Shown here: in pieces, positions 1 to 12,360 of the stretch
Numbering within the stretch: the stretch's first letter is position 1
Layout of the letters: every line of letters starts with the position of its first letter
NCBI RefSeq assembly: GCF_009727055.1
Contig: NC_052349.1
Location: 35,757,747-35,821,746 of the forward strand
Length of the DNA: 64,000 bases
From: Benincasa hispida
Taxonomy: Eukaryota; Streptophyta; Magnoliopsida; Cucurbitales; Cucurbitaceae
Direction of reading: 5' to 3'
Notes under the pieces: generated by a model
Seen by the model: the letters and a program-made list of their open reading frames with translations, nothing else
Told to the model about the DNA's origin: nothing
Database searches by the model: none
Made by a program: the position numbers and the translations under genes

Positions 1-1278
1 AAAAATTTACATGAATTGACCACATTTCAATCAATTGCATTGCCAATTGTTCTCTCACTCTTTCATTGTCTTAGATGCCATAGCAAATTAGATGTTGTTG
101 TTGCAAATTTGAAATTGATCCTTTTGAGCATATCTCTGTTTACCATCAAAGCCGAAATTGATATCTTTTATTTTTCTTCCTTTAGGGTTTACTAAAAGTT
201 CTAATCAGCATGACTTCATGAATGTTAAGTAAGGGTAGAGATTGAAATCATTTTAGAAAATTTTAAATAGAACAAATCTCCAAGCATTAAGAAAAGCTGA
301 TGCCCATTTTCCTCCGTCTAGGGGGTGGAGAAGAAAAAAGGTAAGATGAACCAACCAAAACAAAAAGGTGGGGGGAGGGGGGTCCTCCACAATAGACAAT
401 GAGCATAGGTAAAATAGTGTGTCAGTCTCTTCCTTTCCCATCAAACTTTGAATGATTAAACACTATCTCCATTTTATGAACTTATATTATTGTCACTTGA
501 TATTTCAAATTTCTGACCTTTTAGTCGAAGATGCTATGCTTTAATTAGTAGAAGTCTACTCAAGTTGGCGGTGTAGGTTGTTTATTATATTTCTTGTAAA
601 AAGGAAATGGAACATGTAACAAAACATAGTATGTGTTGCATATTTTGATTTGTGATCATTGCCCTTAGTTAATTTTGATGGATGTTTCTTCATCCTAATT
701 CGCAGGTGTTCATGGATGCATATAGTTTAAAACACTACAATTATTTCAATTAACTTCTTTCTTTTACTGATTTATATCGTATGTATTGATGGATGTTAAG
801 GTTAGTTTCTTTCCTTAGATGACTGATCATATACAGTTGGTTAGCTTCTTTTCACATCATTTTCGAGCTGGTGTCTTCTGTTTGATGAGTTTGGCCACAT
901 TATTTATGTGATTCATCAGTTACCCCATCCCTTGGTTCTTATAAAATCAGTGATCAATGTTAAACATTTTTCTGTAGCATGAGTTTTCTATTGAAATTAT
1001 GTAGGTGACGTGTTAAATTATTGGAGATATAATGGCAAGAACATAAGATGAAGCAAAAGGGGAAGTAGATGAGATAAGTAGTTAAGCTGGAAGTAATTTT
1101 ATCAATGTAATTGATTCATTAGAAATTATTCCAGTCATGTTGACAGAGTTACTAGTTTTTAATCCCTGAACACATCTGTAAACTGCAAATTGTTTTCTAT
1201 TAGAATCGAGTACCCAAGAATGTCATTTTATATTATTGGAATGTCTTAAATCTGATATATGGTACTTCAAATGACTAA
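1..1278. other. Gene-free AT-rich stretch
   Basis: No open reading frame with a recognisable domain and no RNA gene was seen on either strand. The sequence is moderately AT-rich with a G-run at 368-381. It could be the intron or 3' flank of a gene starting left of the window, but nothing proves that. Confidence 0.5.
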
Positions 1279-1582
1279 AGCCCCATTTGGTAACTATTTA
1301 GTTTTTTTTGTTTTTGTTTTTGAAAACTAAGCATATTTCATCTATATTTCTTATCATGATTTGCATCTTTCTTAAGTACAATGGTTGAATTCTTAGTCAA
1401 ATTCCAAAAACTAAAACAACTTTTTGAAATGTACTTTTTTTAGTTCTCAAAATTTAGTTTGGTTTTTTAAATCATTGGTGAAAAGTAGATTACAAAGGAA
1501 GAAATTTGGAGGTAGAAATAATGTCCATAGGCTTAATTTTCAAAAACTAAAACTAAAAACAAAATGGTTATCAAACGGGGTC
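1279..1582. mobile_element. MITE with TAA target duplication
   Basis: The element is 304 bp. It starts agccccatttggtaac and ends ggttatcaaacggggtc, so its ends are imperfect terminal inverted repeats that read as the same T-rich sequence inward. TAA flanks both sides (1276-1278 and 1583-1585), the three-base duplication typical of PIF/Harbinger (Tourist-like) elements. It has no coding capacity. Related copies lie at 56224-56550, inverted at 56551-56815, and truncated at 57302-57500. Superfamily assignment is inferred from the duplication alone. Confidence 0.75.
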
Positions 1583-1585
1583 TAA

Positions 1586-3797
1586 GTTATTTACGTATTT
1601 GTCATCATTACATTATTTAAGTTTATGACCCTAAAGTTTAGAGAAGTGTACTATATATAATTCTACCCTAGAGGTGCCTTAATTCTGTAGTCAATATTAT
1701 TCTCTCTAATAAAAATGTTCTCACCCTGTCCCATGGATGTTGCTAACACGGTGTTAGTGAATCACATTTTTTATTTATCTTTGATTGTCGATTCTTCACG
1801 TATATGAACTTTTAGCACTGGTTTGTAGTAACTTTTGACAGCAAGTTCGAAGATGGTGTGATGGCAGAAATCAAGTTTTTTCCCTCTATTTGAAGGCAAT
1901 GATGAGAAGCTACTTGATGCCAGGATAGACAATAAGTTGTCTCATTCCATCATCTTCTTGTTTTATAGATGTTTGGCAGTTGAAATCATATATTAAATGA
2001 AAGCTCGTCATTGTTTACATCCTCCCTTTCTGCTCCATCTTTTCTCTTCCCACTCTTCAACAGAGTAGATGAAGACTGAAGTGTTTGTTCAAATTAAGGG
2101 AGTCAAAAGAAAGTCAAGCTCAATCTGTCATTTTCATCTAGTTATGGTGGTCAAGCCCATGTGAGCCATGATTTCAAAAGGTACAAAAGTTTTTTTTTTT
2201 TCCCTTTTTTTTTTTTCTTTGGATGACAACTATAGTCCATCAATGGCTATCCATCCAACAAGAAATGTGGAAAATGAAACACAATTGCCATTTTTAACTC
2301 AAAAGCATGGTGGTTGAAGTAATTTTGAAAGCTTTGCACCTCATTTTGTCAAGGTTTTGATTATGCTAAAGAGTAGGGCTTTTGCATTTGTTCAAAAAGG
2401 AAATCTCTTGTATATAATTGTGAGAAAACTTGGGATAAGAACAATGAGATTACAAACAGAACAATATAACAGGGTTGTTAAATTACTTTTTTGTCCAAAT
2501 TTAAAGTTGTGATACTCATGAATGTAGAATTGAACCATACTAGTCTATTATTATGTACATTGTATGAAGAATTGCCAAAGTGTTCTTAATAGCATCCTCC
2601 TCTCTATTGTGGATCTCACTAGTCATTAGTGGGTGTGTTTTCAGGAAAAAATAACAATTCAAATTCTTATTGTAGACATCTTATTCATGAAAATAAAGCA
2701 TGAAAAACAAGTTTTGAAAAATACTTTTTTTTTTTTATTGCATTAATGATGAGGGTTTGAACCTAATAACAATAAGAAAATGAATAGATGTCTTCATTGA
2801 GACGTAATGCTTATATTGGCTAAAAAGACTGACTACTTAATTTATATTATCACAAGGGGAATAAATATATCATTTTAAATAATAAAAAGGGGATTTTCAA
2901 AAATAGAAAAATAAGGAAAATTACTTACACAAGGTAGCAAAATTTTAATTTTCTTTGATAGAGGATGACTGAGACGGATAGAAGTCTATGAAACATCAAT
3001 GATAGAACTGATGGAAGTTTATCACTTATCACTTTTTTTTGTTATTTTTGTAAATAATTTGACATTTTTTCTATCCGTGAAAATTTTCTTAATGAAAAAA
3101 GAGTTTTAATCTAATGTTCTATATAAATAAATAAAATAATATAATATGATGTTGTTTGAACTACAGCTATCTTTTTGTAATCGTTTTCAATAAAAATGTG
3201 TCAGGTAATATGACAAATATTTCTTTTTTTTTTTAAGAAAATTATTTCTTAGGTGTAACAAGAGAGGGATTAAATGCACTTAATAATCAATTTGATTCTT
3301 ATTAATTTTAAAGAAAATCGCTTGAAACAATTTATCTAAGTCTTTTTCTTTTCTTTTCTTTTCTTTTTTCTAAGCCAAAATAAGTGAGACTAAAAAGACA
3401 ACAGTCACATATGTAGCGGAACATAAGTCCACTTAGTATTGTTGTTATTATTATTAACAGAAAGCTTGTAAAAAAAATACAAAGCTTAATATGTCATATC
3501 AGTATTTTGTTGAGATAATTAGATAAAAGTATAATATAATGTTTAATATTCAAAACATTCGAGTACAACTACTAAATTTTAAATTCACTTCATGACAAAT
3601 ATCACAATTAAATCCAAAAAAGAAAAGGAGAAAAAAGGGTAAAGTTTCTATTGCATCTTGTTCGCTAATTAAAAGAAATAAAGTAAAAAAAGGGGTTGGG
3701 GGGAAAAGATCCAAAAGGGAAAAATGAAATATTTTTACAAAAATATATATGGGTAAGGTAATATACAACCAAACCATTTGAATTTCCCCTTAATAGT
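1586..3797. other. Gene-free AT-rich stretch
   Basis: No supported gene. The stretch contains long T-tracts (2189-2218, 2727-2737) and a short cttttcttttc microsatellite near 3345-3367. A short phrase near 1890-1935 can be read as a peptide, but it has no flanking exon structure. Confidence 0.5.
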
Positions 3798-3800
3798 TAA

Positions 3801-4405
3801 GAAGTGTTTGGGGCAATGAATTAGTTATTTTATTATAGTCTTAGATTATTATAGTTGGGTTATGATAGTTTATATTTGGGGGCGTAGATTATTTTAGTTT
3901 GAGTTATAATAGTATGTGTTTAAGGTGTAAACTATTTTAATTTGAGAAGAAAATAGTAAACACCGTAGAAAATAATAAAAAAATTATAAATGTTAAATAG
4001 TAAAATCTGTAGCAAATGATAGTTTTGAAATAGTGTTGACGGTAGCTAATTGGAAGTTTTGAAATAGTTTTTAATTATTATATTTTGATGATAACTCTTG
4101 TCCCAAACGTTTGTTGGTTATTATAATCTTAGATTATTATAATTGGGTTATAATAGTTTGGGTTTACTTTAGGTATAGATTATTTTAGTTTAGGTTATAA
4201 TAATATGAGTTTGAGTTGTAAACTATTTTAGTTTTGAGATGGAAATAATAAAAATTGTAGCAAAGGATATAAATGTAAAATAATAAAAAAAAAACTGTAG
4301 CAAATAATAAATACACTATAGCTAATTGGGGAATATAAAAAAATAGTTATTGTAGCAAGAGGTGATTATTATAGTATTAGGATAATCCTTATCCCAAACG
4401 CACCC
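3801..4405. mobile_element. Two tandem MITE copies
   Basis: Two diverged units of about 300 bp sit head to tail (about 3801-4113 and 4114-4405). Both contain the same ordered phrases: a ttagattattataattggg block, an actattttaatttgag block, a gtagcaaat block, and an end resembling ttatcccaaacg. The outer ends (gaagtgtttggggcaa and ttatcccaaacgcaccc) are imperfect inverted repeats. TAA occurs on both sides (3798-3800, 4406-4408), which suggests one insertion event that included both units or a later tandem duplication. There is no ORF. Confidence 0.65.
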
Positions 4406-4408
4406 TAA

Positions 4409-6283
4409 CTTTTTATTCTAAATACTTTCTTTTGTAGATAACACGTAATTCAACTTTCAATTTTGTGAATATATTTTCACATTTTAAATTGAAAAAACTA
4501 ATAGAAAAAGATTATAATTGCTTTTGTATAAGTCAGGACTAAGTATAGAATTTAAGATTTATTAAAAATACTTAAACTAAAAAATTGACCATTTAAAATT
4601 TAAAAAAAAAATAAATTAAATCGGTCTAAAGTACAAATGCCAATATAATATTTTAGCTTAATCTTTCTTTTTATTTTCTTAAAAGAGAAAAAGGGAAAGT
4701 ATAAAACTTCAGCTATATATTTCTAGAGAGAGTAGAGAAAGTACAGTGTAAACTCAATCTCATCGTACTTTGCTAAGGGAACTTAATGATTATAACCTCA
4801 TAAGTCATAATCCCTCTCAAACTATTTAATATTATATTCCTTTCATTTTATTGTATCTTCTAGGGTGAATTAGTTGAAATTACATGTATTGTACTTATTT
4901 CATCACGTTAAAAATGAAATGTAGATATATAAGTTGAAAAAACTATTCAATCTAAATCTCAATCCCACACAAACATTTTAAAAAAACACACAATTTATGT
5001 TAAATGATAAGAGAAAAAAAAAATAACATACCTAAATTTTTTTAAAAAAAAGTGATTTTTTTTATGTTTCCTTTATTTAAAATGAAATAGATATTAGTTA
5101 AAGATAAAATATGATTTTTGAAGGAAAAAACATTCCCTTAACCTGGAGTAGATATTAGTTAGAGATTAACTTCGACTTTTTTCTATTTTTATTTTGATGA
5201 TTTGATCATCTTCTTAATTTCAAACTTTGATTTAAACTAATATATTTTTAAAATTTTTGTGATAATTATTTCTTATTCTATTAAAACTCTTTTTATTGCA
5301 TGATTTGATTACTCTCAAACTTTAAAATTTAAAATCAAACCAAAATAACTGTTTTATTTTTTAAACAAATTCTTGATAATAATCTCTTAGTTAGTTTTTT
5401 TAAAAAAATTATTTTAATGATTTGATTATCTTGCTAATTTCAAACATTGATTTAAATCAAGATTAAAAGATGTCGTGATAATTTTTTTATTCTCTTAATT
5501 TTAAACTTTAATTTAAAACAAGGTATTATATTTTTTTTTTCGTTACGATCTTATCTATATTATATTTTTAATTGATTTGGAATGATTGTCCTTCTTATTT
5601 CAAACTAAATTTTGATTTCAACAAAAATATAATTTTTTTTCTAGGCAAACCGAAAACCTAAAAACTTAAACTCTTTTAATTTACAACGATTTTTTTATTT
5701 TAAACTTTATTTTAATTTTTTATAAATTGGTGTGTACTTACAATAAATTTTAAAAGAGAAAAAGAAAATAACAAAAACATGTAAAGTAAAAATTCTTATA
5801 AACCCATAAACTCATTGGTGTGCATTTGCAAAAATTAAAACATAGAAGAAAAACTACAAAAGCATTAAAACAATCACTCACTTCTCTATCACATTGTCGG
5901 CGACTAAATTGTTTGAACTTTGAGAAATTTTTTGAACCTCAAGAGCATTGTCTTTTCTCCATATGATGATCAACAAGTGAATCTGTTATTTGTATAAAAA
6001 AAAAAAAAAAACTTTTGAATCATATAAAAAAGTTATATTAAAGCACTCTATATGTTGTTACAAAATCCTAAATATCAACGAAGAAGAAAAACAAATAAAA
6101 TGAAAAGATAAAAAATAAGAGATAAAAAAAAAAAAAAAAAAAAAACATTGGAAAAGATGTTATTAACGAAATAAAAAAAATACCTACGGCAAAATTTCTA
6201 TAAAAAAGAAAACAAATGAGTTAGAGAGAGCTAGTTAGCAAGAAAAGAGAGAGAGAGAGAAGATACGAATGAAAAAAAGGAGA
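4409..6283. repeat. AT-rich region with degenerate ~100-bp repeats
   Basis: No gene. Between about 5190 and 5720 the phrase gatttgat..tcaaactttgattt recurs roughly every 100-120 bp (near 5198, 5299, 5417, 5490 and 5574) with heavy divergence, so this is an old tandem array. The phrase gaaatagatattagttaaagat near 5087 recurs near 8828 on the far side of the 6284-8752 LTR-like sequence, suggesting that element split an older AT-rich repeat. A GA-rich tract lies at 6240-6262. Confidence 0.45.
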
Positions 6284-8752
6284 TGTTGAAATTGTAAACC
6301 CCAAACTCTATTTTCCCTACTTAAGTATGTTGGTGTGTTAAGTAAGATTAAGCTTATGATAATATTATGTTTGTAGGGAAAGGCTTGAGAATGCTAAGAA
6401 AGAAAAGAAAAATGTTCTAAGTGTTGATTACCAAGGGTTCTCGAGTATAAGTGTAAGTGAGCTTGGTTAATGGAAGGAAATTTGGCTTAAGTGTGGAAGC
6501 CAAGATGTGTTGGCTAAGTAACATGTTGAGGTTAGAAGGACATGGACGCATGTGCGGCATGGGGCAAGGTTGCCTTAGGCGATGTGGCTGTGTGCATATG
6601 ATGGCCAGGCGAAGTATGCAGGCAAGTAAGCCATGTGATGACCACTAGATCAGGCAATGGCGTAAGAGGTGCTGAGTCGTGCACTGGCTGAGTAGATGTA
6701 TGTGCTGACTATGCCTTGTGATGATGAGAGTTTTGAAGGACCATGCATTGGTGATTAAAGGAAGTTCTTAGCTTAATCACCGGCTTAAATAGGCCAACTG
6801 TTGAGATTAGGGAAATTAAACCCACTTAGTGAGCGAGTTGACAGCCTAAGAATGAAGTAAGGCATGCAGTTCTTAGTATAAAAGGAAAGCTTTCTTTTCA
6901 GGCATTCAGTTTAACCATTCTACTCGTGCAAAAGAGGAGTTTCCAGAGCTTATTTAAAGGTTGGTGAGTGCTGTCAAGGCTCTTAAGCTGCCAGAAGAAA
7001 ATTCATGAGGAATCAAGTTGATATTTAGAGATTTTCTCAAGAAGGTCAAGTTCTCGAGTGACTGAGAGCAAAGTGTGAAGATTGAAGTTTTCAGACAGAC
7101 TAAGAGGAATTTGAAGCTCAAATTTTAAGCTAAGCAAGTTAAGTCATTTATAAACAAGTTTGTAGAATGAAAGTTTCCAAAATAAGGCATGGAAAAGAGT
7201 TATTCAAGCTTAAAGTTGAATCAGGAAATTTTGGTTGAATAAGCAGGTAGCTGCAATCATTGAACAAGCAGACAGCTCAACCGGGCAGGTTGCAGGCGTG
7301 CGCAAAGGCAAGGTGAGTGTAAGGTGTGTGCTAGGTTGCACGCAAGGGGCTATGCGAGCGTGCACGCGAGGTGTTGAGAGCAGGAGTGTTGGGTGTGCGT
7401 TGTAGTGCGCGACTGTGTTAAAGGAGTGTGCATCGATGCATAGGGTGGCTCGATGGCCACATAGCTTAACAACTTCATCTAAGAAATTTTCTATGTGTTG
7501 AATGAATGAAGGAGGTATGTGTTGAGATAGGATAGGATATGATATTTTAAGTTAAACGTGAAGTTTGTTTAAGTGACTTAGTCTCACAAGGGGACTAATA
7601 GCATTGACCGAACATTTTTGATCATTTTTGCAAGGTTAACGGCAAGAGGGAAGGCTTATCAATCTTAGAAAGAAATCCAAGGCTGTGAGTGACAAAATTA
7701 AGTATTTTATAAATACTTTAGTAGACGCATGTTTGCTTAAGGAACTAGTTTTCATACTTGCTTTTATTTCTAAGTATGAATGTGATAATTTCTAACCAAA
7801 CTAGTTTTCCAAGAATTTCCTAAACGCATGCTTAGTTTAAAGTTCCATGAATGCATGAATTTAAGTATTTCTACACTTTATGTTATGAAGCATGTGTTAG
7901 TAGTTCATGTTATAAGGTAAAAGATGTTTAAGCAAATGATTTATGTTACTTATGCTTTCAAAGTATGTGTTATTCCAAAGCATGAGTTTTATGATTATTA
8001 TAAACCTGATACTGAAGGACTTTTAGAAGGTATTTAAGAATGTTTTAATGATGAACTCGATACTGGAGGACATTGAGAAGGTATCCGGACTATAGTACCT
8101 AAGGTATGATAGTACTTAGTTATTACTACGCGCACGTAAGTAGAGATGGTGTTGAGATCACTCCACACCAACAAAGGTTTGACTTTGAGGACTTGAGTAA
8201 AAGGGTTCTCTCTCAACTAAGGAATATGTTATTTAATGTTTTCCAACAGTTTCACGAAGTTTTAAGTATGAGTTTGTTTGGTAGTTTACAGTATATATGT
8301 TTTATATGGTCATTCACTGAGATAGTAGCTCATTCTTTCAAATGTTTTCCTTTTCTTCAGGTAGTGATTATCTCCCCAGAGGTTAGCTACCCCATTGCTT
8401 TGCCACTCAAGGACTCAAGTTAAAACTCAAGACAGAAGTGAAGTTTAGGTGTTTATCTTAGATATGTCTTGCATATGTTATGTTCATGTTTTGGGACTTG
8501 TAAAAAGTTTGGGACCCACTAGGTTTTAGTATTTGTAATTAAGTTTATGTACAACGTGTATGCTGAACCTTGGGCATTCAAGTTATTTTACCAAGTTATA
8601 ATCAGAGTTGTTTTGTGATGTTCTATTGTTTCAAGGTTGTTTAAGTAGATTAAGGAAGTCTAGATGGGTAGTAATTGCCATGAAAGGATTGATAATTACT
8701 GTCATCACATTCTTTTTGTGATTAAGAGGGTAATCTGGGAGGGATTGTGATA
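6284..8752 (+). mobile_element. Gypsy-like LTR (putative solo LTR)
   Basis: A block of about 2.47 kb is clearly less AT-rich than its surroundings. It starts tgttgaaattgtaaacccc and ends gggagggattgtgata. Its internal order is typical, as I recall, of Ty3/gypsy LTRs of cucurbits: a GC-richer middle (7260-7450), a repeated ggtatccggac-type tract near 8070-8100, a tctccccagaggttagctac phrase near 8370, and a gggacccactagg phrase near 8513. No gag, pol or primer-binding site follows, so a solo LTR is the simplest reading. I did not find a clean target-site duplication, and both ends are uncertain by a few bases. Small ORFs inside it are not genes. Confidence 0.5.
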
Positions 8753-10184
8753 GAAATTATCTACTTATAAAGAAAATTTAGATCTTAAATCATAATTTGA
8801 TTTGATTTTTTAAAAATTCCTTTATTTGACGTGAAATAGATACTATTAGTGATAAAATGTGTGTTTTTTTTTTTAAAAAAAATATGAATAAGAGATTAGA
8901 TAATAAAATGTGATTTGTTTTATTATTATTATTTTTTTATCTTTATATAACTTTAGATATTAAAGAAAAATGTGATTTAAAAAAAATCGTGAATAAGAGA
9001 TTAAAATATAAAATATGATTTAAATTTATTTATTTTTATTTAATGTACTGGAGATATTAATAATAAAATAAGATTTTTTTTAATCATTTAAATGTGAAAT
9101 TACGAAAAATATCCTAATGACCATCCATTAAAAGGGGTAAAAGGGAAAATCAAATGTTTCTCTCGTAACACCTTTTAATAGTATAGATATCATAAATTAC
9201 AAAGTTCAGCCATAGTCATTTTAAAAAAAAAATAAAAACATATTTGTATACTGTTTTTCTAAATAAATATATCATTCTAATTAAAGTTATAAATGATTAT
9301 TTTACATGACCTAATTTAAGAGAGTAGAGTAATTAAATAAAATATTACATATAGTTAAAAAAAAAGCGACCAGACAAAGCAAACGAAATATATTTTAGGC
9401 TAAATCACAAGATAATTTTTGAATTTTGTCATTTGTTTCAATAATTAAGCTGAGACGACATCCGAGTGAGACAAATCTTGAGAATATGGTAGTATGATTA
9501 AAAAATGCTTAGAAAGATATGATAGTTATTGCTTATATCAACATGATGTACCTTTATACTTGTTGTTTTAACATACCGAAAAAGACTCATTTTAGTACAT
9601 GAATGATATTGCAATTTCCAACTTTTGAAAAAATAAAGATATTTTTTTAATTGAACGAGAGAGTCGAGAATTTTTCTTTAACCTATATATCAAAATGATT
9701 TTAACATTAGATCACTTTTGTTTGATATACCCGACCCGTACTTTTGGACTTTTAATGTCACTATTTGTCTAATGAATATACTACATCAACTACATTGGTT
9801 ACATTAATAATTGAAGGGCTGAAAAACCATTCCTAATTAAAGTGGAGAAATAAGAAGTATAATTAAAAATTAAAAAGGTTTTAGAAACAAAAGAGACATT
9901 TAAGTAATAAAATAGGGGGAAATGAACCTAAAAGAGAAGAACAAATGTATAAAATAGAGAGAGACAGCGCCCCTAAATTGTAAATCAGTGTTTGGTTTAA
10001 CAACTTTTTTGGGTCAAAGTAAAGCATTGTCCTGTCTGCACCTTCCTTGTCCTTTTTGGTTTTTTCAATCACTGCCTGAGGGACCCCTTTCTTTTCAAAT
10101 TTCATTTTTATTATTTTTTTAATTTCTTTTTTACCTTTATACCCCCTAATATATTGGGATTCTGTTTTCTTCTTTCATTTTTTA
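8753..10184. other. AT-rich flank, no gene
   Basis: From 8760 to 9190 this continues the degenerate AT-rich repeat seen left of the LTR-like block, with phrases like gagatattaataataaaat. The rest shows no supported gene. A - strand ORF around 9881-10105 has no recognisable domain. Confidence 0.4.
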
Positions 10185-10667
10185 GGTTAAATTATCCAAA
10201 AATACTCGGTTAGTTTCAATTATACTCTTTTAACATTTGAAATTTGAATTTTTTTCCTTTCAAAACAATTTTGCAAGGGTTTTACTATTAAATTCATAGA
10301 CTAAAGAGTTTGTGTATGTGTTGTTTAAATGAACAAATCTAAATACAGGAAAAGAAAGAGGAGATTTTATCGTTAAGGTACAACGAAAAAATCACAAACG
10401 AAAAATTGGTGGCATGAAGTTAAAGAAAGGAAAATGACAATATGTATAGTTAATATTGCATCACGTTTCTTTATTTTTATTCATGTACGTGTTTAGATGT
10501 GTTTCACATAAACAAATACAAATTTTCCTGTCATGAATTTAACAGAAAACAACCTACGAAAGTTGTTTTGAAACAAATTTCAAACTTAAGGGTTTAAATA
10601 GAAACGTTTAAAAGTTGGAGAGTATAGTTGAAACCAACTCATAGTTAAGGGTTTTTATAATTTAACA
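10185..10667. mobile_element. Inverted-repeat element (MITE-like)
   Basis: The left end (ggttaaattatccaaaaata) and the right end (taagggtttttataatttaa) are imperfect inverted repeats. The similarity continues inward through a ttagtttcaattatactct tract that pairs with agagtatagttgaaacc. Subterminal tracts around 10262 and 10560 (caaaacaatttt and agttgttttg) also pair. There is no ORF, and no confident target-site duplication was seen. Confidence 0.55.
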
Positions 10668-12140
10668 TTTTTTTCTTTTTTAAACACAGCCTAAACCCAT
10701 AAAAATAAAAGTTGAAAGAGCAATTTAGATATAATTATTAAAGTATCCCTACTAGTATTTTAAAAGACTTAAAAAGTAGGTTGTGTGTATTTTAGCTGAT
10801 ATTAACAATAGCTTATGGTTTTTTTAAAAATTTTATTTTTCAAACTTAATGGAAGACGACAGACTAACTTTACTGGTAAAAATTAGAGTGATTTATGATT
10901 AGTTTGGTAGAGAATTTGAAAACATAAATTTGAAAACAAGAAATTTAATAAAAATATAGTTGTATTTTCAATTTTTAAATATGTATTTGGTAATAGATAT
11001 ACAAATTGGTTTTTAATTTAAATAATTATTTAAAATATATTTAATACTATGAATTTTTAAATTATAAAACTAGTTGACGTTAGCCATTAATATTTGGTTG
11101 ACAAGAAACTATTATTAATTTATTTATGAATATAATTTATGTTTAAGAAAATATATAATAATTAATTGTAATATTATATAATTTATAAAACATTACCATA
11201 CATATTATATTTTTTAAAAAATGAATTGAGTTTATAACATGAAATATTGTATTTCAAATGTTTTTTTAAATCTTTATTTAATATAATTATGCATTTTAAA
11301 ATTCTAAATTCAAAATCTGGATATAAGAAAAACATAAAAATATTGTTTTCAAAATTTGCATTGTTTGGATAATAGAATTCGAGAAACAATTTTTAGAAAC
11401 AAAATTAGTGTGAAACATGAGTGTAATTGCAATGAAATTCAATTGACAAATCAATCATAATGGACCATAGTTGCAAACGTAATTGAATTGATTTTGATCA
11501 CGTTTACTTAGAATAATGAATTTATTAGATTTACTGTTTAAGGTCAAACAGCAATAGTAACAAATATGACAGATTTCACGATTCTTATATTGTGACAGTA
11601 ATAATAATAGTAACAGCAACGGTAATGATAACGATATCGGCTAGTGGATTCCATATAATTTTGAAACTCATTCCCCGCTTGGTTTGACGTGTGTGCCATT
11701 GGGTAAATACAACCTAAAACTTTAAAAATTTAAAACATAAAAATTAGATCAAAACTTGAGGACTGGGAATGCATTTTTATTTTTATTTTTTCCCTTAGGA
11801 GGGTTGAAATCTCAATTTTAGATTGCATATAGCATGCACCCCAGCCATAAGAAAAAGTTTGAAAAAGAAAAATGGAATGTTTTTTATAATAGAACCCAAA
11901 TGAAGAAATCCATAAAGAAAAAGGGAAAAAGGAAAAAGTGGGATTTTATTTGAAAGTAAAACCCTAGAAAACCTACTGTGTCTCTCTCATAAACAAAGTA
12001 TACAAATATACAATACAGAGTGAATAGTGAATAGTGAATAATGAATAGAGGAATGCATTGCCATTTATTTAGGTTTCTTATGAGGTTGCTTTCATGGGGT
12101 CCGGCTTGGTGTGTGTGCCGTTGCATTTCATTTCTGCCCG
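10668..12140. other. AT-rich upstream region of the cyclin gene
   Basis: No gene. A phrase resembling cttggtttgacgtgtgtgcc near 11680 recurs in altered form near 12103, closer to the gene, so some promoter sequence may be duplicated. The rest is AT-rich and uninformative. Confidence 0.4.
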
Positions 12141-12262
12141 CCAACGGGACACACCGAAAGCACAAACATTTCCATTCCCCAATGCTCATATAAAAACATA
12201 AACCCACAATCTCTACAACAACTCATCGCTCTTCTCTCTCTCTCTTCCCCCTTTTCTCTCTA
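12141..12262 (+). promoter_or_regulatory. Core promoter and CT-rich leader of the D3 cyclin
   Basis: A good TATA box (tataaaa) lies at 12189-12195, about 165-170 bp before the main ATG, so transcription should start near 12215-12230. A pyrimidine-rich tract (tctctctctcttccccctt type, 12228-12262) fits a plant leader. CCAACGG at 12141-12147 contains the AACGG core bound by MYB3R factors in mitosis-specific promoters. A single short core can occur by chance, so that role is inference. Confidence 0.55.
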
Positions 12263-12293
12263 ATCTTCTTCACTGTTTCCACTTCCGGCCGCC

Positions 12294-12335
12294 ATGGACG
12301 GCCGTTTCAGCTGCTCCTGCTGCTTCCACTTTTGA
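12294..12335 (+). CDS. Upstream ORF in the cyclin leader (13 aa)
   Basis: The ATG at 12294 sits in a near-ideal plant and animal start context (gccgccATGg) and encodes MDGRFSCSCCFHF before TGA at 12333-12335. It ends 25 nt before the main cyclin ATG at 12361, lies in a different frame, and falls downstream of the predicted start site, so scanning ribosomes should meet it first. The main ATG has T at -3 and is weaker. By the general logic of uORFs this would lower or condition cyclin translation. That is inference, and the true transcript start has not been shown. Confidence 0.55.
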   Translation: MDGRFSCSCCFHF

Positions 12336-12360
12336 GTCCCCTATTCGAAGCTTTTCATCG

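Noticed and set aside
1880..1975. Peptide phrase resembling a receptor-kinase tail
   Set aside because: Only about 25 residues, no splice sites or adjoining kinase sequence; chance similarity.
8106..8423. 105-codon + ORF
   Set aside because: Lies inside the gypsy-like LTR and has no recognisable domain.
9881..10105. 74-codon - ORF with a Lys/Glu-rich start
   Set aside because: No exon partner, no motif, AT-rich context.
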